Shown in pieces: positions 31,151 to 43,443 of a stretch of DNA of 64,000 bases (position 1 is its first letter; each line of letters opens with the position of its first letter). Below the pieces are notes generated by a model. It saw only the letters and a program-made list of their open reading frames with translations, was not told the origin of the DNA and ran no database searches. A program made the position numbers and the translations under genes. The stretch is from Heloderma charlesbogerti (Eukaryota; Chordata; Lepidosauria; Squamata; Helodermatidae): NCBI GenBank assembly GCA_026122225.1, contig JANEZZ010000793.1, positions 1,054,001-1,118,000 of the forward strand, given 5' to 3'.

Positions 31151-31696
31151 GGCAGATCGGCGGCGATTCGTCTGGTGCAGCCTGGAACTAGATGGGGGAG
31201 GTTAGGGCTTCGTCGGCTGGATTTCTGCCCGCCGTGCCAGCATTGGAAAGGCAGGCGGTGGTTCTTATCAGCCTCTGCCCCTGCAATCGAGCATAGCGTC
31301 AGGCTCCAGTGGTGCAGCTCGCGCCCCCCCCCCCCCGAGAGTGGCAGGTGATGAGAGCGCCTTGGCAGCAGAAGCAAACTCCATTTCATTTCTGTAGTTC
31401 TGGTGGTGCTGTGATGTGAGTTTACAGTGCTAAACTGCGGGTGTTTAGAGTATTCCTTTTACCAGGGTCAGCAAATAGTTTTGTAGAAGCAGTTGTAAAA
31501 GCACAGCACGGGCTGTGGCGGGAGGGGGAATGTTAGCTATGTGTTTCGGTAATACACACGGCCATCTTAAGAGGGTACCCATAAGACCATTTAGTCCAGG
31601 GTCTAAAATTATCAGCCGTGTTGCCTCTGCCATTCGGGTCTGCTCAGAGAAACAGTGATAAAAGGGCACAGTGTTATGAGTGTTGAGATGGGGGGG
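31151..31696. other. Upstream flank of the FUT4-like gene
   Basis: Has a run of about 15 C at 31322-31336. No other feature recognised. Confidence 0.35.
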
Positions 31697-31785
31697 GGGA
31701 ATCCTACAATTCCCAGCATTCAACAATGCTGGGCGTTGTAGGGCTTTTTTCTGTCTAAACTTGCATAGGATTGCACCCTAAAGTT
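31697..31785. repeat. Small fold-back repeat
   Basis: CTACAATTCCCAGCATTC and AATGCTGGGCGTTGTAG form an inverted repeat. It ends in TGCATAGGATTGCACCCT, an end shared with other elements in the window. Confidence 0.65.
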
Positions 31786-32180
31786 TTTAGTATGAAAGGT
31801 GGCTGAGCTGGAGGTTTGTGTCTACAACCAGGAAAGCCGAGACTTGCAGAGTCATGGCAAGCGGCCAGTCACTCAAAATCAAATGAATAAGACTCAAGTT
31901 GTGATTACTAAGCAAGGAAAGAAATGAGCTCTGTGCACGCTCAAGGGCATTGCATTGTATATGGATGAGGTGGATCCTGGGGTGGGGTGGAAAGATAGCC
32001 CTGGCACTAAAAACAGGGGCCAGAGCTGACCTGAGTCTTGCCTGTCTCCTTCCCTCAAAATCAAGGCACCAGTTACTTCCACACCCTCAGCAAAGGATTA
32101 GCCACATGCTGTCTCCAGGGCATCAGCTGTTCTATCACTAACTAAGCTCGTTTGCACATGGGGAAATAATCCTTTCCTTG
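31786..32180. other. Stretch without recognised feature
   Basis: No coding region or known repeat recognised. Confidence 0.35.
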
Positions 32181-32690
32181 ACATGTATGTATGTATGTAT
32201 GTATGTATTTATTTAAAACCTTTGTATCCTGCCCTATATCATTAGGATCTCAGGGCAGCATACAGATAAAATCAATTTAAACAGTGAAAAACAATAAATA
32301 ATTTAAATAGCTAAAAACATATTAAATCATTAAGCTACTAATACCAATTTAAAATCTAAAACAATAACACAGTTAAAACAGTGTGCAAACTCAGGGGATC
32401 CAATTAGCCCTCAAAGGCTTTGGTAAAGAGGCATGTTTTAACTTGGCGCCGAAATGAAACCAGTGTCTGTGCCAATTGGGCCTCCAAGGGGAGGGCATTC
32501 CACAACTGGGGTGCCACAGTAGAAAAAGCCCTCTCCCTGCACATAACTTTCTTAGTTCCTTTCCCTCTTCTTTAGAGTTTGAATTCCAGGGGGTAACGTT
32601 CTCCGGGAACACTCCCTTGCTCCCCACAACGTAGGGCATAGGACAACCATCCCCATCATAGCCACTTCTCATGAGGTTAGCCAATACTAG
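32181..32690 (-). mobile_element. L2-type LINE 3' end with an (ATGT)n tract
   Basis: The minus strand around 32540-32400 translates to AFSTVAPQLWNALPLEAQLA and FRRQVKTCLFTKAFEG, the C terminus of L2-type ORF2. It is followed by an AT-rich tail and ATGTATGTATGT at 32184-32207. Confidence 0.7.
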
Positions 32691-32985
32691 CCCCTACACC
32701 AGGCTTGGGGTCCCAATTGGGCCCACCTGGGGCCCCCAGATGGCTATAGCCCTTTCCCCTGGCCCCACACCCTTTCCCCCAACTACTGATGATTTGGAAA
32801 GGTTGAAAAGCCTCTCATGGCCCAGTTATTAGCAGTAAGAACTTTTAGCAAAAATAGGCTGGTATTTTGGGGGGGCCCTTTTGCCTTTGGCCTTGCGCAC
32901 CACTCGAATGTCTCTCCCCCCCCTTCCCCGAAATGGAATGTGGCCCTCAGGCTGAAAAAGGTTCGATACCCCTGCCCTATACCTT
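32691..32985. repeat. Degraded hAT-like element
   Basis: Starts near CACCAGGCTTGGGGTCCC and ends GGCCCTCAGGCTGAAAAAGG...ATACCCCTGCC, which matches the right-end type of the element at 13900-14446. The arms are poorly preserved. Confidence 0.4.
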
Positions 32986-32997
32986 CCCCTGTAGCAG

Positions 32998-33127
32998 GAG
33001 TAGGCAACTTGTGGCCCTCCAGATGTTTTGGCCTTCCAAGCCCCATCAGCCCTCGTCAGCACAGCCAATGGTGAAGGTTCAAGGGAGTTGTTGACCAAAA
33101 GGAGGGCCCCAGGTTGCCCACTCCTGC
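32998..33127. repeat. Fold-back MITE (same family as 23482)
   Basis: GAGTAGGCAACTTGTGGCCC pairs with GGGCCCCAGGTTGCCCACTC. Confidence 0.75.
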
Positions 33128-33130
33128 CCT

Positions 33131-33328
33131 ATAGGGAAAGTGGTGCAGCTCAGTGCTACAGCACATGCTTTGAGAGCCGCAAGTCCCAGGTTCAACCTCT
33201 GACATCTCCAGGTAGGGCTAGAAAAAGCCCTGCCTGAAAGCCTGAAGAGCCAGTGCCAGTCTGTGTGAACAGTACTGAGCCAGATGACCAACAGTCTAAC
33301 ACGGTGTAAGGCAGCTTCCTGTGTTTCA
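33131..33328 (+). repeat. tRNA-derived SINE
   Basis: GTGCAGCTCAGTGCTACAGC, CCCAGGTTCAACCTCTGACA, then CAGATGACCAACAGTCTAAC and AAGGCAGCTTCCTGTGTTTC. Confidence 0.75.
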
Positions 33329-33369
33329 CTGAGTCCAAAAGTCACAACCCTTCCAAAAGCAGGTATTTG

Positions 33370-33530
33370 CCAGCCACCTGCAAGGGCCTACTAACAAATC
33401 CCTACAGGTGAGGGTCCAGTGCTCAATCTCCAGCAGCTCTAGTTAAAAGAACCTCAGGCAGCAGGGCTGTTAAAGACAGTGCTGGGCTACATGGACACGA
33501 GGAGCTGCCTGTTGGGACAGTAGCAGCTTG
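33370..33530 (+). repeat. tRNA-derived SINE, partial
   Basis: GTCCAGTGCTCAATCTCCAG, CTCTAGTTAAAAGAACCTCA and GGGCTACATGGACAC match the body of the same SINE family; the head is worn. Confidence 0.5.
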
Positions 33531-33679
33531 TGCTCATTGGGACTAGTGGGGTGGAGGGCAGGGCAGATAGTCAATATTCTGCTGTGAAGGTTGGGGAGGG
33601 GGATTTCTGTGCCACAAGTAGGTGGGGGAGAGGCAGAGGGTGGCTGCCCCATTCGCCCCAAATAGCCAGCTGCCTCTGT

Positions 33680-33845
33680 TTTGGGAGGAGCTGAGCTCGG
33701 TGGTCGAGCACCTGCTTTGCACACAGAAGGTCCCAGGTTCAGTCCTTGGCATGGCCAGTTAAAAAGACCAGGTAGCAGGTGATGGGGAATGCTCCCCAGA
33801 GTAGTCTGCACTGGACTAGATGGACCTACTGTGAGGCAGCGTCCA
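33680..33845 (+). repeat. tRNA-derived SINE
   Basis: GCTGAGCTCGGTGGTCGAGC, CTTTGCACACAGAAGGTCCC, GGTTCAGTCCTTGGCATGGC, CAGTTAAAAAGACCAGGTAG, then GACTAGATGGACCTACTGTG. Confidence 0.8.
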
Positions 33846-34175
33846 AAGGGCTAATACCAAGGAGGTCACCACAATGGTCAGATCTCCTCTGTGCATCCCA
33901 GCTCCAGTTAGCACAGTGTCCTTCTAGCCATCACAATACAAGGCAAGTCTCGCCACCTGCATCCCAAATCAGGGCATCAGCCAATTAGTCATGCCACCCA
34001 CCCTCAACCAGAGCATAAAAATATTCTGTGTGCAGATCTTTCTATCACGATGATCACAGGTCCCCATTCACTTTTCAGAAAATCAGTTCAGCTTTTGGTT
34101 GAAGCTTTATGCTATTGCCATAAAAAGGTATACGCAGTGTTGCCAAGAAAAATGGAAAGTGTAGACCTATAATGT

Positions 34176-34293
34176 GTAGACCAACCTAGAGGCCCCCAGA
34201 TGTGTTGGACTACAACCCCCATTATGCTGACTGGGGATTATGGGAATTGCAGTCCAACTCATCTGGGGGGGCTCTAGGTTGAGGAAGCCTGGT
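34176..34293. repeat. Fold-back MITE (same family as 23482)
   Basis: ACCAACCTAGAGGCCCCCAG...GGACTACAACCCCCATTA pairs with GGGAATTGCAGTCCAAC...CTCTAGGTTGAGGAAGCC. Confidence 0.75.
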
Positions 34294-34624
34294 ATAGACC
34301 CCCCCTCTCCCCCCCGCCCATCAAATTCAAAGTGGTTTACAAATAAAAGATAAACAATGCCATGTTTTTTTTTTAATCCATCAAAACATACATGGTTATA
34401 TTACAGATGTTAACATATACTGCTCAGCAACAGGCATTCAGTTATAATCCATTTAAATTTAAAATGCAGCAGAGCAATAAAAACTGATTAAAAGACACTA
34501 TACCAGCTAACTCATTAAAAGAACATAATTCCTCAATTCAGCGTAGTATGTGGGAGGAATATCAAAAGCCAATTGGAACAGGATATCTTGGCAAAGAGAA
34601 GTGCTAGGCCAGTTCCATGAACAA

Positions 34625-34800
34625 GGAAATACTGGGTTCAAATTTTAACTCTGCCATGAATTTAACCAAGGAGGCCATAGGGAAGGTACTCATTCTTTCA
34701 CCCTCAGTCTCTCCATCTGCCATGGGGAGAGGGAGATACTAATACTGATATACTTTACAGGGTTGTAAAAATTACTGAGATAAAATGCTTTTAACACTGA
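34625..34800 (+). repeat. MIR-like (CORE-type) SINE
   Basis: TACTGGGTTCAAATTTTAACTC, CCATCTGCCATGGGGAGAGG, GATACTAATACTGATA and CAGGGTTGTAAAAATTACTG follow the order of a MIR-type element. Diverged. Confidence 0.5.
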
Positions 34801-35453
34801 AGCATGATTATTTATCACTAGTGAACGGATCTGACTTTGCACGGGTTGGAACAGCTCTTAGTTTAATACAGTGAAGCCTTCAAGCAAAGTTACGCAGCTC
34901 TCGGAATTGGACACATTGTGTCTGCCCCATCTGAGTAAAGGCACTGGCACCCCTATAGTCCCTGAGGAAGGGGTCTGTCCACTCCATTCCTCTGAGTGGG
35001 GGAGGGGCTGCCCCACACCAGGGGGAAGGGGCTGTCATAGAACTCTGTCCCTCAGCCTGCTAATCTCCCCTGGCTTAAAACCATATTGACTGCAGAGCTA
35101 TGCACTGGTTAAGGACGTCTGCAACTTCTTAAATCTCTTCCTTACCTTTATTAAGCTTCCTAACATCTCTAAGGTTCCCTTGCCCAGCTCTTTTCTCTGC
35201 CTCTCTGGTATATATTATCTTGCTTTCAAACATGCCTGGGCTCTTTATGTCTTCCAGGATGTAATGAGGTTTGAGTTGATGGAAGTGGTACTTAAAGGGT
35301 TGCGGGGGCGGGGGAGCAACGTTGTTCCTTTCAGTCCAGCTATAACAGCCTTGATGACTTCCTTAAAATGCGTAGGTAAAAGGCTTGGGTGCCTCTACAG
35401 GTCAGGCAAACTTTTCTTCCCAAACATTTGACTTGTGTCTCTCACAAATGTTT
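34801..35453. other. Stretch without recognised feature
   Basis: No coding region or known repeat recognised. Confidence 0.35.
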
Positions 35454-36900
35454 ATCATAGAATCAGAGTTGGAAGGGGCCATTTGGGAATCCAGTTTAAA
35501 GCACCCCTGACAGGTGGCTGTCCAGTCTCCACTGGAATACTTCCAGCAAAGGAGAGCTCCATAGGCAATTAGTTCCATTGTCTGACTTCACTGACTGTTA
35601 GGAAGTTTTTCCTGATGTTCAACAGAAATCTGCCTTTCTGTAACTTAAGTGTGTTGTTTCATGTCTTCCAGTCTTGGACAATAGAGAACAGGTTCCAATC
35701 CTCTTTTGTGTGACAACCATTTAGGTACTTGAAAAGTGCTATTATATCCCCCGCGCAGTCTTCTTTTCACAAGGCTAAACATACCCAGTTCCTTCAATCT
35801 TTCATCATAGGACTCAAGTTTCTAGTCCCCTGATCATGTTTGTTGCCCTTCTCTAAACTTGTTTAAATTTGTCTGAATTGTTCTTAAAGTGTGGTGTCCA
35901 CAACTGGACACAGTAGTTGAGGTGAGGTCTCAAATATGGAGTATAGAGGAAATAGTGTGGAGTATAGAGGAAATATGATTTCCCGTGACCTAGAAGTTTT
36001 ACTTCTGAGGTTGCAACCTAAAATTGCATTTGCTTTTTTTTTTGCAGCCACATCACGCTGCTGACACGTATTCAGCTTGTGATTGACTACAACTCCGAGA
36101 TCCTTTTCAAACGTACTGTTGACAAGCCAGGTATCCCCATCTTATACCTGTCAATTTGATTTCTCTTTCCTAAATGAAAAACTTTGCACTTGTCTCTGTT
36201 AAATTCCATTCTGTTATTTTCTTCCCAGTTTTCTAACCTATGAAGATAATTTTGACTTTTGTTTCTGTCTTCTGAGGTATTTAGTATCCTACCCAATTTC
36301 ATGTCATTTGCAAATCTGATAAGCATTTCCCCACCTCTTCCTCGTAGCCCTTAATAAAAAATGTTGACGAGTTCAGGGCCCAGGACTGAGCCTTGCAGCA
36401 CCCCATAATACCCCCCCACCCTGTTTGATGAAGAACCATTGATGAACACATTTTGAGTATGGTTCTCCAGCCAGCTGTGGATCCACCTAGTAGGAGTGCC
36501 ATCCAACTCACACAACTAGCTTGCTAATCAGGATATCATGGGGAACTTTGTCAAATGCCTTGCTGAGGTCAAGATATATTAAGTCCACAGCATTTCCACA
36601 ATCTACCTAGGAAGTTACCTGATGAAAAAACGAAATAAGATTAGTCTGACAGGACTTGTTCTTGACAAATTCAAGCTGGCTCCTAGTGATCACTGCATTA
36701 GTGTCAAGGAGCCTACAGATCGAGTGCTTTATAATCTGCTCCAGAAACTTCCCAAGTGTTGAGGTCAGACTGGCTGGTCTATAATTTCTTGGATCTTTTG
36801 CAGTTTTTGAACACTGGGACGAATTTGCCCTCCTCCAGTTCTCTGGTACTTCACATATTCTCCAGGATCTCTCAAAGATATTAGACAGAGGTTCCAAGTG
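35454..36900 (-). mobile_element. CR1 LINE, older copy
   Basis: The 3' end is ATCATAGAATCAGAGTTGGA at 35454. Minus-strand frames carry CR1 reverse-transcriptase pieces: ENWRRANSSQCSKTAKDPRN and YRPASLTSTLGKFLEQIIKH (36897-36607), then LIRFANDMKLGRILNTSEDR with the catalytic box reduced to FAND, and NNRMEFNRDKCKVFHLGKRN (36326-36087). Many frame breaks, so it is older than the copy at 23930. Confidence 0.88.
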
Positions 36901-36936
36901 TCCATCTGCTAGATTTTATGTAGCAGTGTATCCCAT

Positions 36937-37175
36937 CTTATCCCTCTGGTGCCAGTGTGGTATAGTTGTTAGAATGTCAGAGTAGCATGAGGGAGACCCA
37001 AGTTGAAATCCCTGCTCAGCCACAAAGCTCACTAAGTGACCTTGGGCCCCTCCTCATGCTCTCACAGTTGAACCCACCTTGGAGGGTTGTGGTGAGAATA
37101 AAATGCCGGGGAGAACCATGTATGCCACTTTGTTCTCCTTAGAGGAAAGGCAGGATATAATTGTAACAAATAAAA
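36937..37175 (+). repeat. tRNA-derived SINE, second family
   Basis: GCCAGTGTGGTATAGTTGTT, AGACCCAAGTTGAAATCCCT, GCTCAGCCACAAAGCTCACT, AAGTGACCTTGGGCCCC and GGAGGGTTGTGGTGAGAATA, with the tail AGAGGAAAGGCAGGATATAA and AAATAAA. Different from the family at 7963. Confidence 0.75.
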
Positions 37176-37530
37176 ATGTGGTGCGTGTGTGCGTATATGC
37201 ACACACACGCACCCATTCCACCTTTCTTATAACCAAAAGTGGCTAATAATATTTCATTAAAACAATATCACAGTAAGCAAGCAAGCATTACAAAATACCA
37301 AAACGGAGGGGGGCATGAATCCAAAGCACCAAAAAAACCTCAGCAAGCTCAATAAAAATTCATAGCAGAAATCTGGAATCACACAGAAAGCAGAAGGCAG
37401 ACCTAGCATAAAAATTCAAGGTTCAAATTGGTCCAAGTGCTACTCACAAGAGATTTAGCCTGGTGTCTGAACCCATCTAATGTCTGGGCTTGACAACTGG
37501 CCTCCTTCCAGCATTTTGAACTGCCTTCAT
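37176..37530. other. Unassigned, with a GT/AC-rich tract
   Basis: GTGCGTGTGTGCGTATATGC followed by ACACACACGCACCC at 37183-37213 forms a simple alternating purine-pyrimidine tract that is also palindromic. Confidence 0.5.
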
Positions 37531-37680
37531 AATGGGAACTTGAGAACTGCCTTGCTAGATCAGACCAAGGCTCTATTTAGCCCAGTATCCTGTTTTCACT
37601 TCAGCAGCCAGCCAGAAGCTCCCAAACAGAATCTGAAGACAACCTTCTTGTTTGTCCCTAGCTTCTGGTATTTAGCAGTA
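37531..37680 (+). repeat. Interspersed repeat, diverged
   Basis: GAGAACTGCCTTGCTAGATC, AGACCAAGGCTCTATTTAGC and CCAGTATCCTGTTTTCACTT resemble the repeat at 46385-46545. Class not known to me. Confidence 0.5.
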
Positions 37681-37914
37681 TAAAGTGCCTTTGTATGAGG
37701 GTCCCATTTGGTTTTAAAACAAACCTTCCTCCTTTAAAAAGTAAATAACCATCTAAGCTTTGCCTTTATGCATGCTTTGAGTCTTTCTCCCTTTTTTTCT
37801 TTTACACACATAAACCCCTTTTTGTGAAGACCCACTGCTTGCTTGGACCTGGGAAATGGGGTCAAATGCTCACTTGGATTAAGCAGTTGTTGCGAGGAGG
37901 ATTATGTCTGTAAG

Positions 37915-38002
37915 CCTACACACGCTTACCTGGGAGTAAGTCTCATTGAACTCAGTAGGGCTTACTTCTGAACAGACATGGCTAGGACTGCACTCTTAAT
38001 AA
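37915..38002. repeat. Short fold-back repeat
   Basis: CTTACCTGGGAGTAAGTCTC and GTAGGGCTTACTTCTGAACA pair imperfectly. A relative lies at 42995-43105. Confidence 0.6.
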
Positions 38003-38024
38003 ATGCTGCACAAATAATTATCCA

Positions 38025-38092
38025 CATAATAATTATTAATTATAATTAATAATTAATTATAATTATTATCCACATAATAATTATTATTATCC
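38025..38092. repeat. AT-rich palindromic tract
   Basis: ATAATTATTAATTATAATTA and ATAATTAATTATAATTATTA repeat around two copies of ATCCACATAATAATTATTA, giving a perfectly foldable AT block. Confidence 0.75.
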
Positions 38093-38616
38093 ACAAAGAG
38101 CTCACAACTCAAGAATAGCAATACAAGAATAGGAATATACAAACTGGAATACCATTACACTAAGTACTAATTCATTTCAAAACCTAATGCAGCAATCCAA
38201 ACAGATCACTTCAATCCTACTACCATTAAAATTTTGATGTGTCCTAAGATACATTTTTTTTTTTAAAGTTAACCAAATGTATTCCTACCACCACCACCCC
38301 TCACTTCAATTTTGATCCAGGTCTCAGATGCACATTGTGCAGTCAGCGCCAGACCTCTGGCATCTCGGAAGAGATAGCAGCGTGCTTCTGAAGTATGCGT
38401 AGAGTAGCTTCCCTCCACAGCACTGAATACTCACAACTGTCCCATATATAGTTGACAACAGAGGAAATCGGATTTCAGGTCAGAAAGTATGCTTTATTTT
38501 AGTATTCATATCCTGCCTTTCTTTGCCAAATCTGCCTGCAGAAATAATAATAGAGATGATGAGGCAAGCAAGTTAAATACAATTATAAAAACAAGGGCAC
38601 ACGTGCACGTGCCATT
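38093..38616. other. Unassigned, with an L2-like tail
   Basis: TGCTTTATTTTAGTATTCAT and ATCCTGCCTTTCTTTGCC near 38490 resemble the reversed tail of the L2-type elements. Nothing else recognised. Confidence 0.35.
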
Positions 38617-38755
38617 GGTAAGGGCCATAGCGTGATGGTATAGCGAATGGTCTGTATGCAGAAGGTCGCACATTCAGTCTTCAAAATCTCTAGGCAGGGC
38701 TCAGAAAGACTGTCTCTAAAGCTCTGGAGAGCTGCTGCCAGGCAATACTCTCTCT
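38617..38755 (+). repeat. tRNA-derived SINE
   Basis: GGCCATAGCGTGATGGTATA, TCTGTATGCAGAAGGTCGCA, CTCTAGGCAGGGCTCAGAAA and TGGAGAGCTGCTGCCAGGCA. Confidence 0.75.
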
Positions 38756-40332
38756 CCCACCCAACCCTGTCCCCCCCGCCACTCCTCTCTGTAGGTTCAG
38801 CTGCCATCAACATTCTGTTAGTTGAGGTTCTTGCCAGGCTTTTTTAAAAATGTATTTCTTTTTAATTCACAAGCGTATGTAGTTGTGTGTGTGCCCCCAA
38901 GTGTGTAGAAACCACTGCCTTATTTTGGGTGGACCCATTTTGCTTTCAGACTGATAGGCTTTGCTAACAGCAAACCACCTGAGTTTGCTGTTAGGGGAAA
39001 TGATACCACCTCAGCACTCTCCCCTGGCTTCTCGTTTTGCTATACGTGTAGATCATCTTTCTCAGCTCCTCTGATGCTGAATTCTCCTCTCTGAACTTAC
39101 CACTTCTACTCTACCACAGCATTACCATTCAAGTTACAAGTGCCAACCATGGGCATTGTGAATAAAGGCCACCTGAGTATGGGCCCCAGATCCTTAGAAC
39201 TGTGCCAATTGCCATCATCTGCCTTACTTACAGGCCTGCTTCTTCCCTCTGAGCTCAATAGCCTTTCAGTTACTGAGAGACCATAGGACTTGCTCCCTGT
39301 GCAATCCTTACAAGCCTCCTACATTCCTCTGAAGTGCTACCTCTCTGAAAGGAGCCATTTGGCTTGGGGAATTCTCTCTCTCCATTTCCAGTCACGATTC
39401 TTCTCTTCTTTTCCCCTTCTCTTCCTTATCCTGGTCTTTCTTTCTCTTCGTTATTCCACCCAGAGCATATCTTGGGAAATTTTTAAAGAGAATTCTGTTT
39501 GGTGGGCAAGAGAAGTTTGTGTGCATTTCCACACAAATTTACCCAAAAACCATGGGGTGGGGGTGAAGGGAAGGGAAAGCAAATCACTCTTTCTTCCAAA
39601 TTGGACAGCTCCCCCTACACATGAACTGCTGCACTTATCCTTCAGAAACGTTTCTGGTTTCTTTCTTCTTCTTAGGGACACCTCTAGGCTGTCTCTAATT
39701 TTCAGAACAATGGTCTGCAAGGAACATCTGGAGATAAGCATGCCCTCTCTCGGAGACCCTCAAAATGTCAAGGCTACCCTTGCACAAAACTCCCTGTGGC
39801 TATCATTCTGGTATTTGGCAGATATTATCCTCTCTGATGGGGCAATGAATCATGAAGTTTTCATCCAATTCTTCCATGGAATAATTGGCAGTTCCCTTTA
39901 AAATAAAATAAAAATATAAAGGCACATTGCACAAAAAACCTGCACCTATTTTTCTGACATTGGGCAGGTGTAATCTCCTCCTGATTTTCTTGGTACCTAG
40001 CACTGCCCATTCTCAACAACTGGACTCCCTCTTTGATGGTTCTTGTTGTAATTGGCCACTGTGGCTCTAACTCAGACTTCCCTATCCTGGTGCCCACCAT
40101 ATGTGTTCTTCTACAATTCCCGCCATCCCTAGTCAGCACGGCCATGTAGTATGTCTATTTGTTCCGTCTTCACCACCACCACCACCACACCTCTGAGGCC
40201 TCAGCTCTGGTTCCTGGTCCACTAATGTTCTGAGCAGCTGGTGGAAATGGAGGGCTGTAATTATGTGGACTGCATTTGCGACTCCAGTCAATGTGGATGG
40301 TAGAAAACCTCTAAAAGGAAAAAGTGAAAGAT
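38756..40332. other. 1.6 kb without a recognised gene
   Basis: A plus-strand frame of 203 codons at 39290-39901 is T-rich and has no recognisable motif. Near 40078-40146 is half of the fold-back MITE seen at 23482. CACCACCACCACCACCAC occurs near 40172. Confidence 0.4.
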
Positions 40333-42826
40333 TGTTGTTCAGTCGTTCAGTCGTGTCCGACTCTTCGTGACCCCATGGCCTTCCTGTCCTGCACTCTCTC
40401 CCGGAGTGTGCTCAAGTCCATATTCATTGCATCGGTGATGCTATCTAGCATCTCATCCTCTGGCGTCCCCTTCTCCTTTTGCCTTCAATCTTTCCCAGCA
40501 TCAGGGTCTTTTCCAGTGAGTTTTCTCTTCGCATTAGGTGGCCAGAATATTTGAGCTTCAGCTTCAGTCTCTGTCCTTCCAATGAGCACTCAGGGTTGAT
40601 TTCCTTTAGGATGGACTGATTGGACCTCCTTGCAGTCCAGGGGACTCGTAAGAGTCTTCTCCAGCACCAAAGTTTGAAAGCATCAATTCTTCGGCACTCA
40701 GCCTTCCTTATAGTCCAGCTCTCACAGCCATACGTTGCTACTGGGAAAACCATAAGCTGTGATTAGACGGACCTTTGTCGGCAAGGTGATGTCTCTGCTT
40801 CTTACTATGCTGTCTAGGTTTGCCATAGCTTTCTTCCCAAGGAGCAAGCGTCTTTTAATTTCATGGCTACAGTCACCATCTGCCGTGATCTTGGAGTCCA
40901 AGAAAATAAAATCTGTCACTGCTTCCATTTCTTCCCCTTCTATATGCCAGGAAGTGATGGGGCCAGATGCCATGATTTTAGTTTTTTTAATGTTGCATTT
41001 CAAACCAGCTTTTGCACTCTCCACTTGCACCCTCAACAAGAGGCTCTTTAGATCCTCTTTGCTTTCTGCCATTAGGGTGGTATCGTCTGCGTATCTGAGG
41101 TTGTTGATAATTCTCCAGGCAATCTTAATTCTGACCTGTGATTCATCCAACCTGGCGTTTCTCATGATGTACTCTGCATATAAGTTAAATAAGCAGGGCG
41201 ACAATATACAGCCTTGTACTCCTTTCCCAATTTTGAACCAATCAGTTGTTCCATGTCTGGTTCTTACTGTTGCTTCTTGACCCTCGTACAGGTTTCTCAG
41301 GAGACAGGTAAGGTGGTCTGGTACTCCCATCTCTTTCAGAATTTGCCACAGTTTGTTGTGATCCACACAATCAAAGGCTTTAGCATAGTCAATGAAGCAG
41401 AAATAGACGTTTTTCTGGAATTCTCTTGCTTTCTCCATGATCCAGCGAATTTTGGCAATTTGATCTCTAGTTCCTCTGCCTCTTCGAAACCCAACTTGTA
41501 CTTCCAGTAGTTCTCAGTTCACATACTGCTGAAGCCTAGCTTGTATGATTTTGAGCATCACCTTGCTGGCATGTGAAAGGAGCGCAATTGTACGGTAGTT
41601 TGAACACTCTTTGGCGTTGCCCTTCTTTGGAATTGGAATGTAAACTGATCTTTTCCAGTCTTGTGGCCACTGTTGAGTGTTCCAAATTTGTTGGCATATT
41701 GAGTGCAGCACTTTAACAGCCTCATCTTTTAGGATTTTAAATAGCTTAGCTGGAATACTGCCATCTCCGCTAGCTTTGTTGTTAATAATGCTTCCTAAGG
41801 CCCACTTGACTTCACTCTCGAGGATGTCCGGCTCAAGTTCAGTGACTGCACTATCATGGCTATCAGGGACATTCAGATCTTTCCTGTATAGTTCTTCTGT
41901 GTATTCTTTCCACCTCTTCTTAATCTCATCTGCTTCTGTTAGGTCCCTGCCTTCTTTGTCCTTTATCATGCCCATCTTTGCACAAAACGTTCCCTTGAGA
42001 TCTCCGATTTTCTTGAAGAGATCTCTAGTCTTTCCCATTCTGTTGTTTTCTTCAATTTCTTTGCATTGTTCATTTAAGAAGGCCTTCTTGTCTCTCCTTG
42101 CTATTCTCTGGAACTCTGCATTCAGTTGGATATATCTTCCCCTTTCTCCCTTGCTTTTCACTTCCCTTCTTTCCTCAGCTCCTTGTAAAGCCTCATCAGA
42201 CAGCCACTTGGCTTTCTTGCATTTCTTTTTCTTTGGGATGGATTTCGTTGCTGCCTCCTGAACAATGTTACAGACCTCCGTCAGAGTTCCTCAGGCACTC
42301 TGTCTATCAGGTCTAATCCCTGAAATCTATTCCTCACCTCCACTGTATGTTCATAAGGGATATGATTTAGGTCATACCTGAATGGTTTAGTGGTTTTCCC
42401 TATGTTCTTCAATTTAAGCCGAAATTGTGCAAATTTTGAGCCACAGTCAGCTCCAGGTCTTGTTTTTACTGACTGTATAGAGCTTCTCCATCTTTGGCTG
42501 CAAAGGACATAATCAATCTGGTTTCGATATTGACCATCTGGTGATGTCCATGTGTAGAGTCGCCTCTTGTGCTGTTGGAAAAGAGTGTTTGCTATGATCA
42601 GCATGTTCTCTTGGCAAAACTCGATTAGCCTTTGTCTTGCTTCATTTTGTACACCAAGGCCATGCTTGCCTGTTATCCTGGTGATTTCTTGACTTCCTAC
42701 TTTAGCATTCCAATCCCCTATGATGAAGAGGACATCTTTTTTTGGTGTTAGTTCTAGAAGGTGTTGTAGGTCTTCATAGAACCGATCAACCTCACCTTCT
42801 TCGGCATCAGTGGGTGGAGCTAATAA
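40333..42826 (-). mobile_element. RTE/BovB LINE, 5' truncated
   Basis: The 3' end at 40333 has the same duplicated GTTCAGTC as the copy at 15372. Minus-strand frames: endonuclease C-terminal part with GDWNAKVG (42853-42281, truncated at about 42826), linker and RT N-terminal part (42161-41514), RT with FIDYAKAFDCVDHNKLW and LRYADDTTLMAESKEDL (41438-40722) and the C-terminal region (40753-40445). Fewer breaks than the other copy but not continuous. Confidence 0.93.
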
Positions 42827-42994
42827 TAATTTCATAATGCTATGAAAGGTCATATCATTACTTTAAAGTTAAAGTCAGTCATCGTCATTTTTTGAGAGGG
42901 TGAATGGGGCTGGAGCTACACTCTATGCATGATGTGCAGGTCCTGCTGAAGGTTGAACTGCCAGGTTTCCTTGTCTTCCTCCACCCCTGCCACC

Positions 42995-43105
42995 CACAAA
43001 GGTTAACAATACAATCGTAGACCTATCTCCTCAAAGGTAAGTCCCCTTGAGTTCAGCAGGACTTACTCCGAGGAAACTGGGTTTAGGATTGCAGCCTTAG
43101 CAAAG
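42995..43105. repeat. Short fold-back repeat
   Basis: AAGGTAAGTCCCCTTGAGTT and CAGCAGGACTTACTCCGAGG pair imperfectly; it ends GGATTGCAGCC. Same type as 37915. Confidence 0.6.
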
Positions 43106-43443
43106 TAAGGCCTGTGATGTGACACCGCCTTTCCCTGCCCCCAAGAGTGGCAGCCCGCCAGGCTGACTCAGGGTGCGGAATCTCGCAACACAATTGCATC
43201 ATATCATGCTCCTCCAATCAATCCATGTGACTCCATGCGCCTCACAGTCCAGGTGACACAGATATAAAGACTGCTTCCTCCTCCCCCTTGGCTATATAGT
43301 GGCTGTATATACAGGTCTATATAGTGGAAAATGGGCAAGGTCCTCCCTCCACCACTACTTCATTACATGGGCAGATTCTAGGATTCCTTGGGGTATTCTG
43401 AGATGCCCAGTATAATGTGCCAACAGGAGGATGTTTAGCCAAG
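43106..43443. other. Unassigned, ending in a duplicated segment
   Basis: 43401-43443 (AGATGCCCAGTATAATGTGC...) is repeated at 44183-44222. The segment is cut by the solo LTR that follows. Confidence 0.5.

Noticed and set aside
30086..31351. Long plus-strand frame of 421 codons opposite the FUT4-like gene, and other long frames at 30285-31121 and 31046-30312
   Set aside because: They are low-complexity Gly/Arg/Pro/Ala frames that arise because the region is GC-rich and few stops occur. The minus-strand FUT4-like frame explains the locus.
39290..39901. 203-codon plus-strand frame
   Set aside because: Serine- and leucine-rich from a T-rich stretch, no motif, no start context, no neighbour support. Probably chance.
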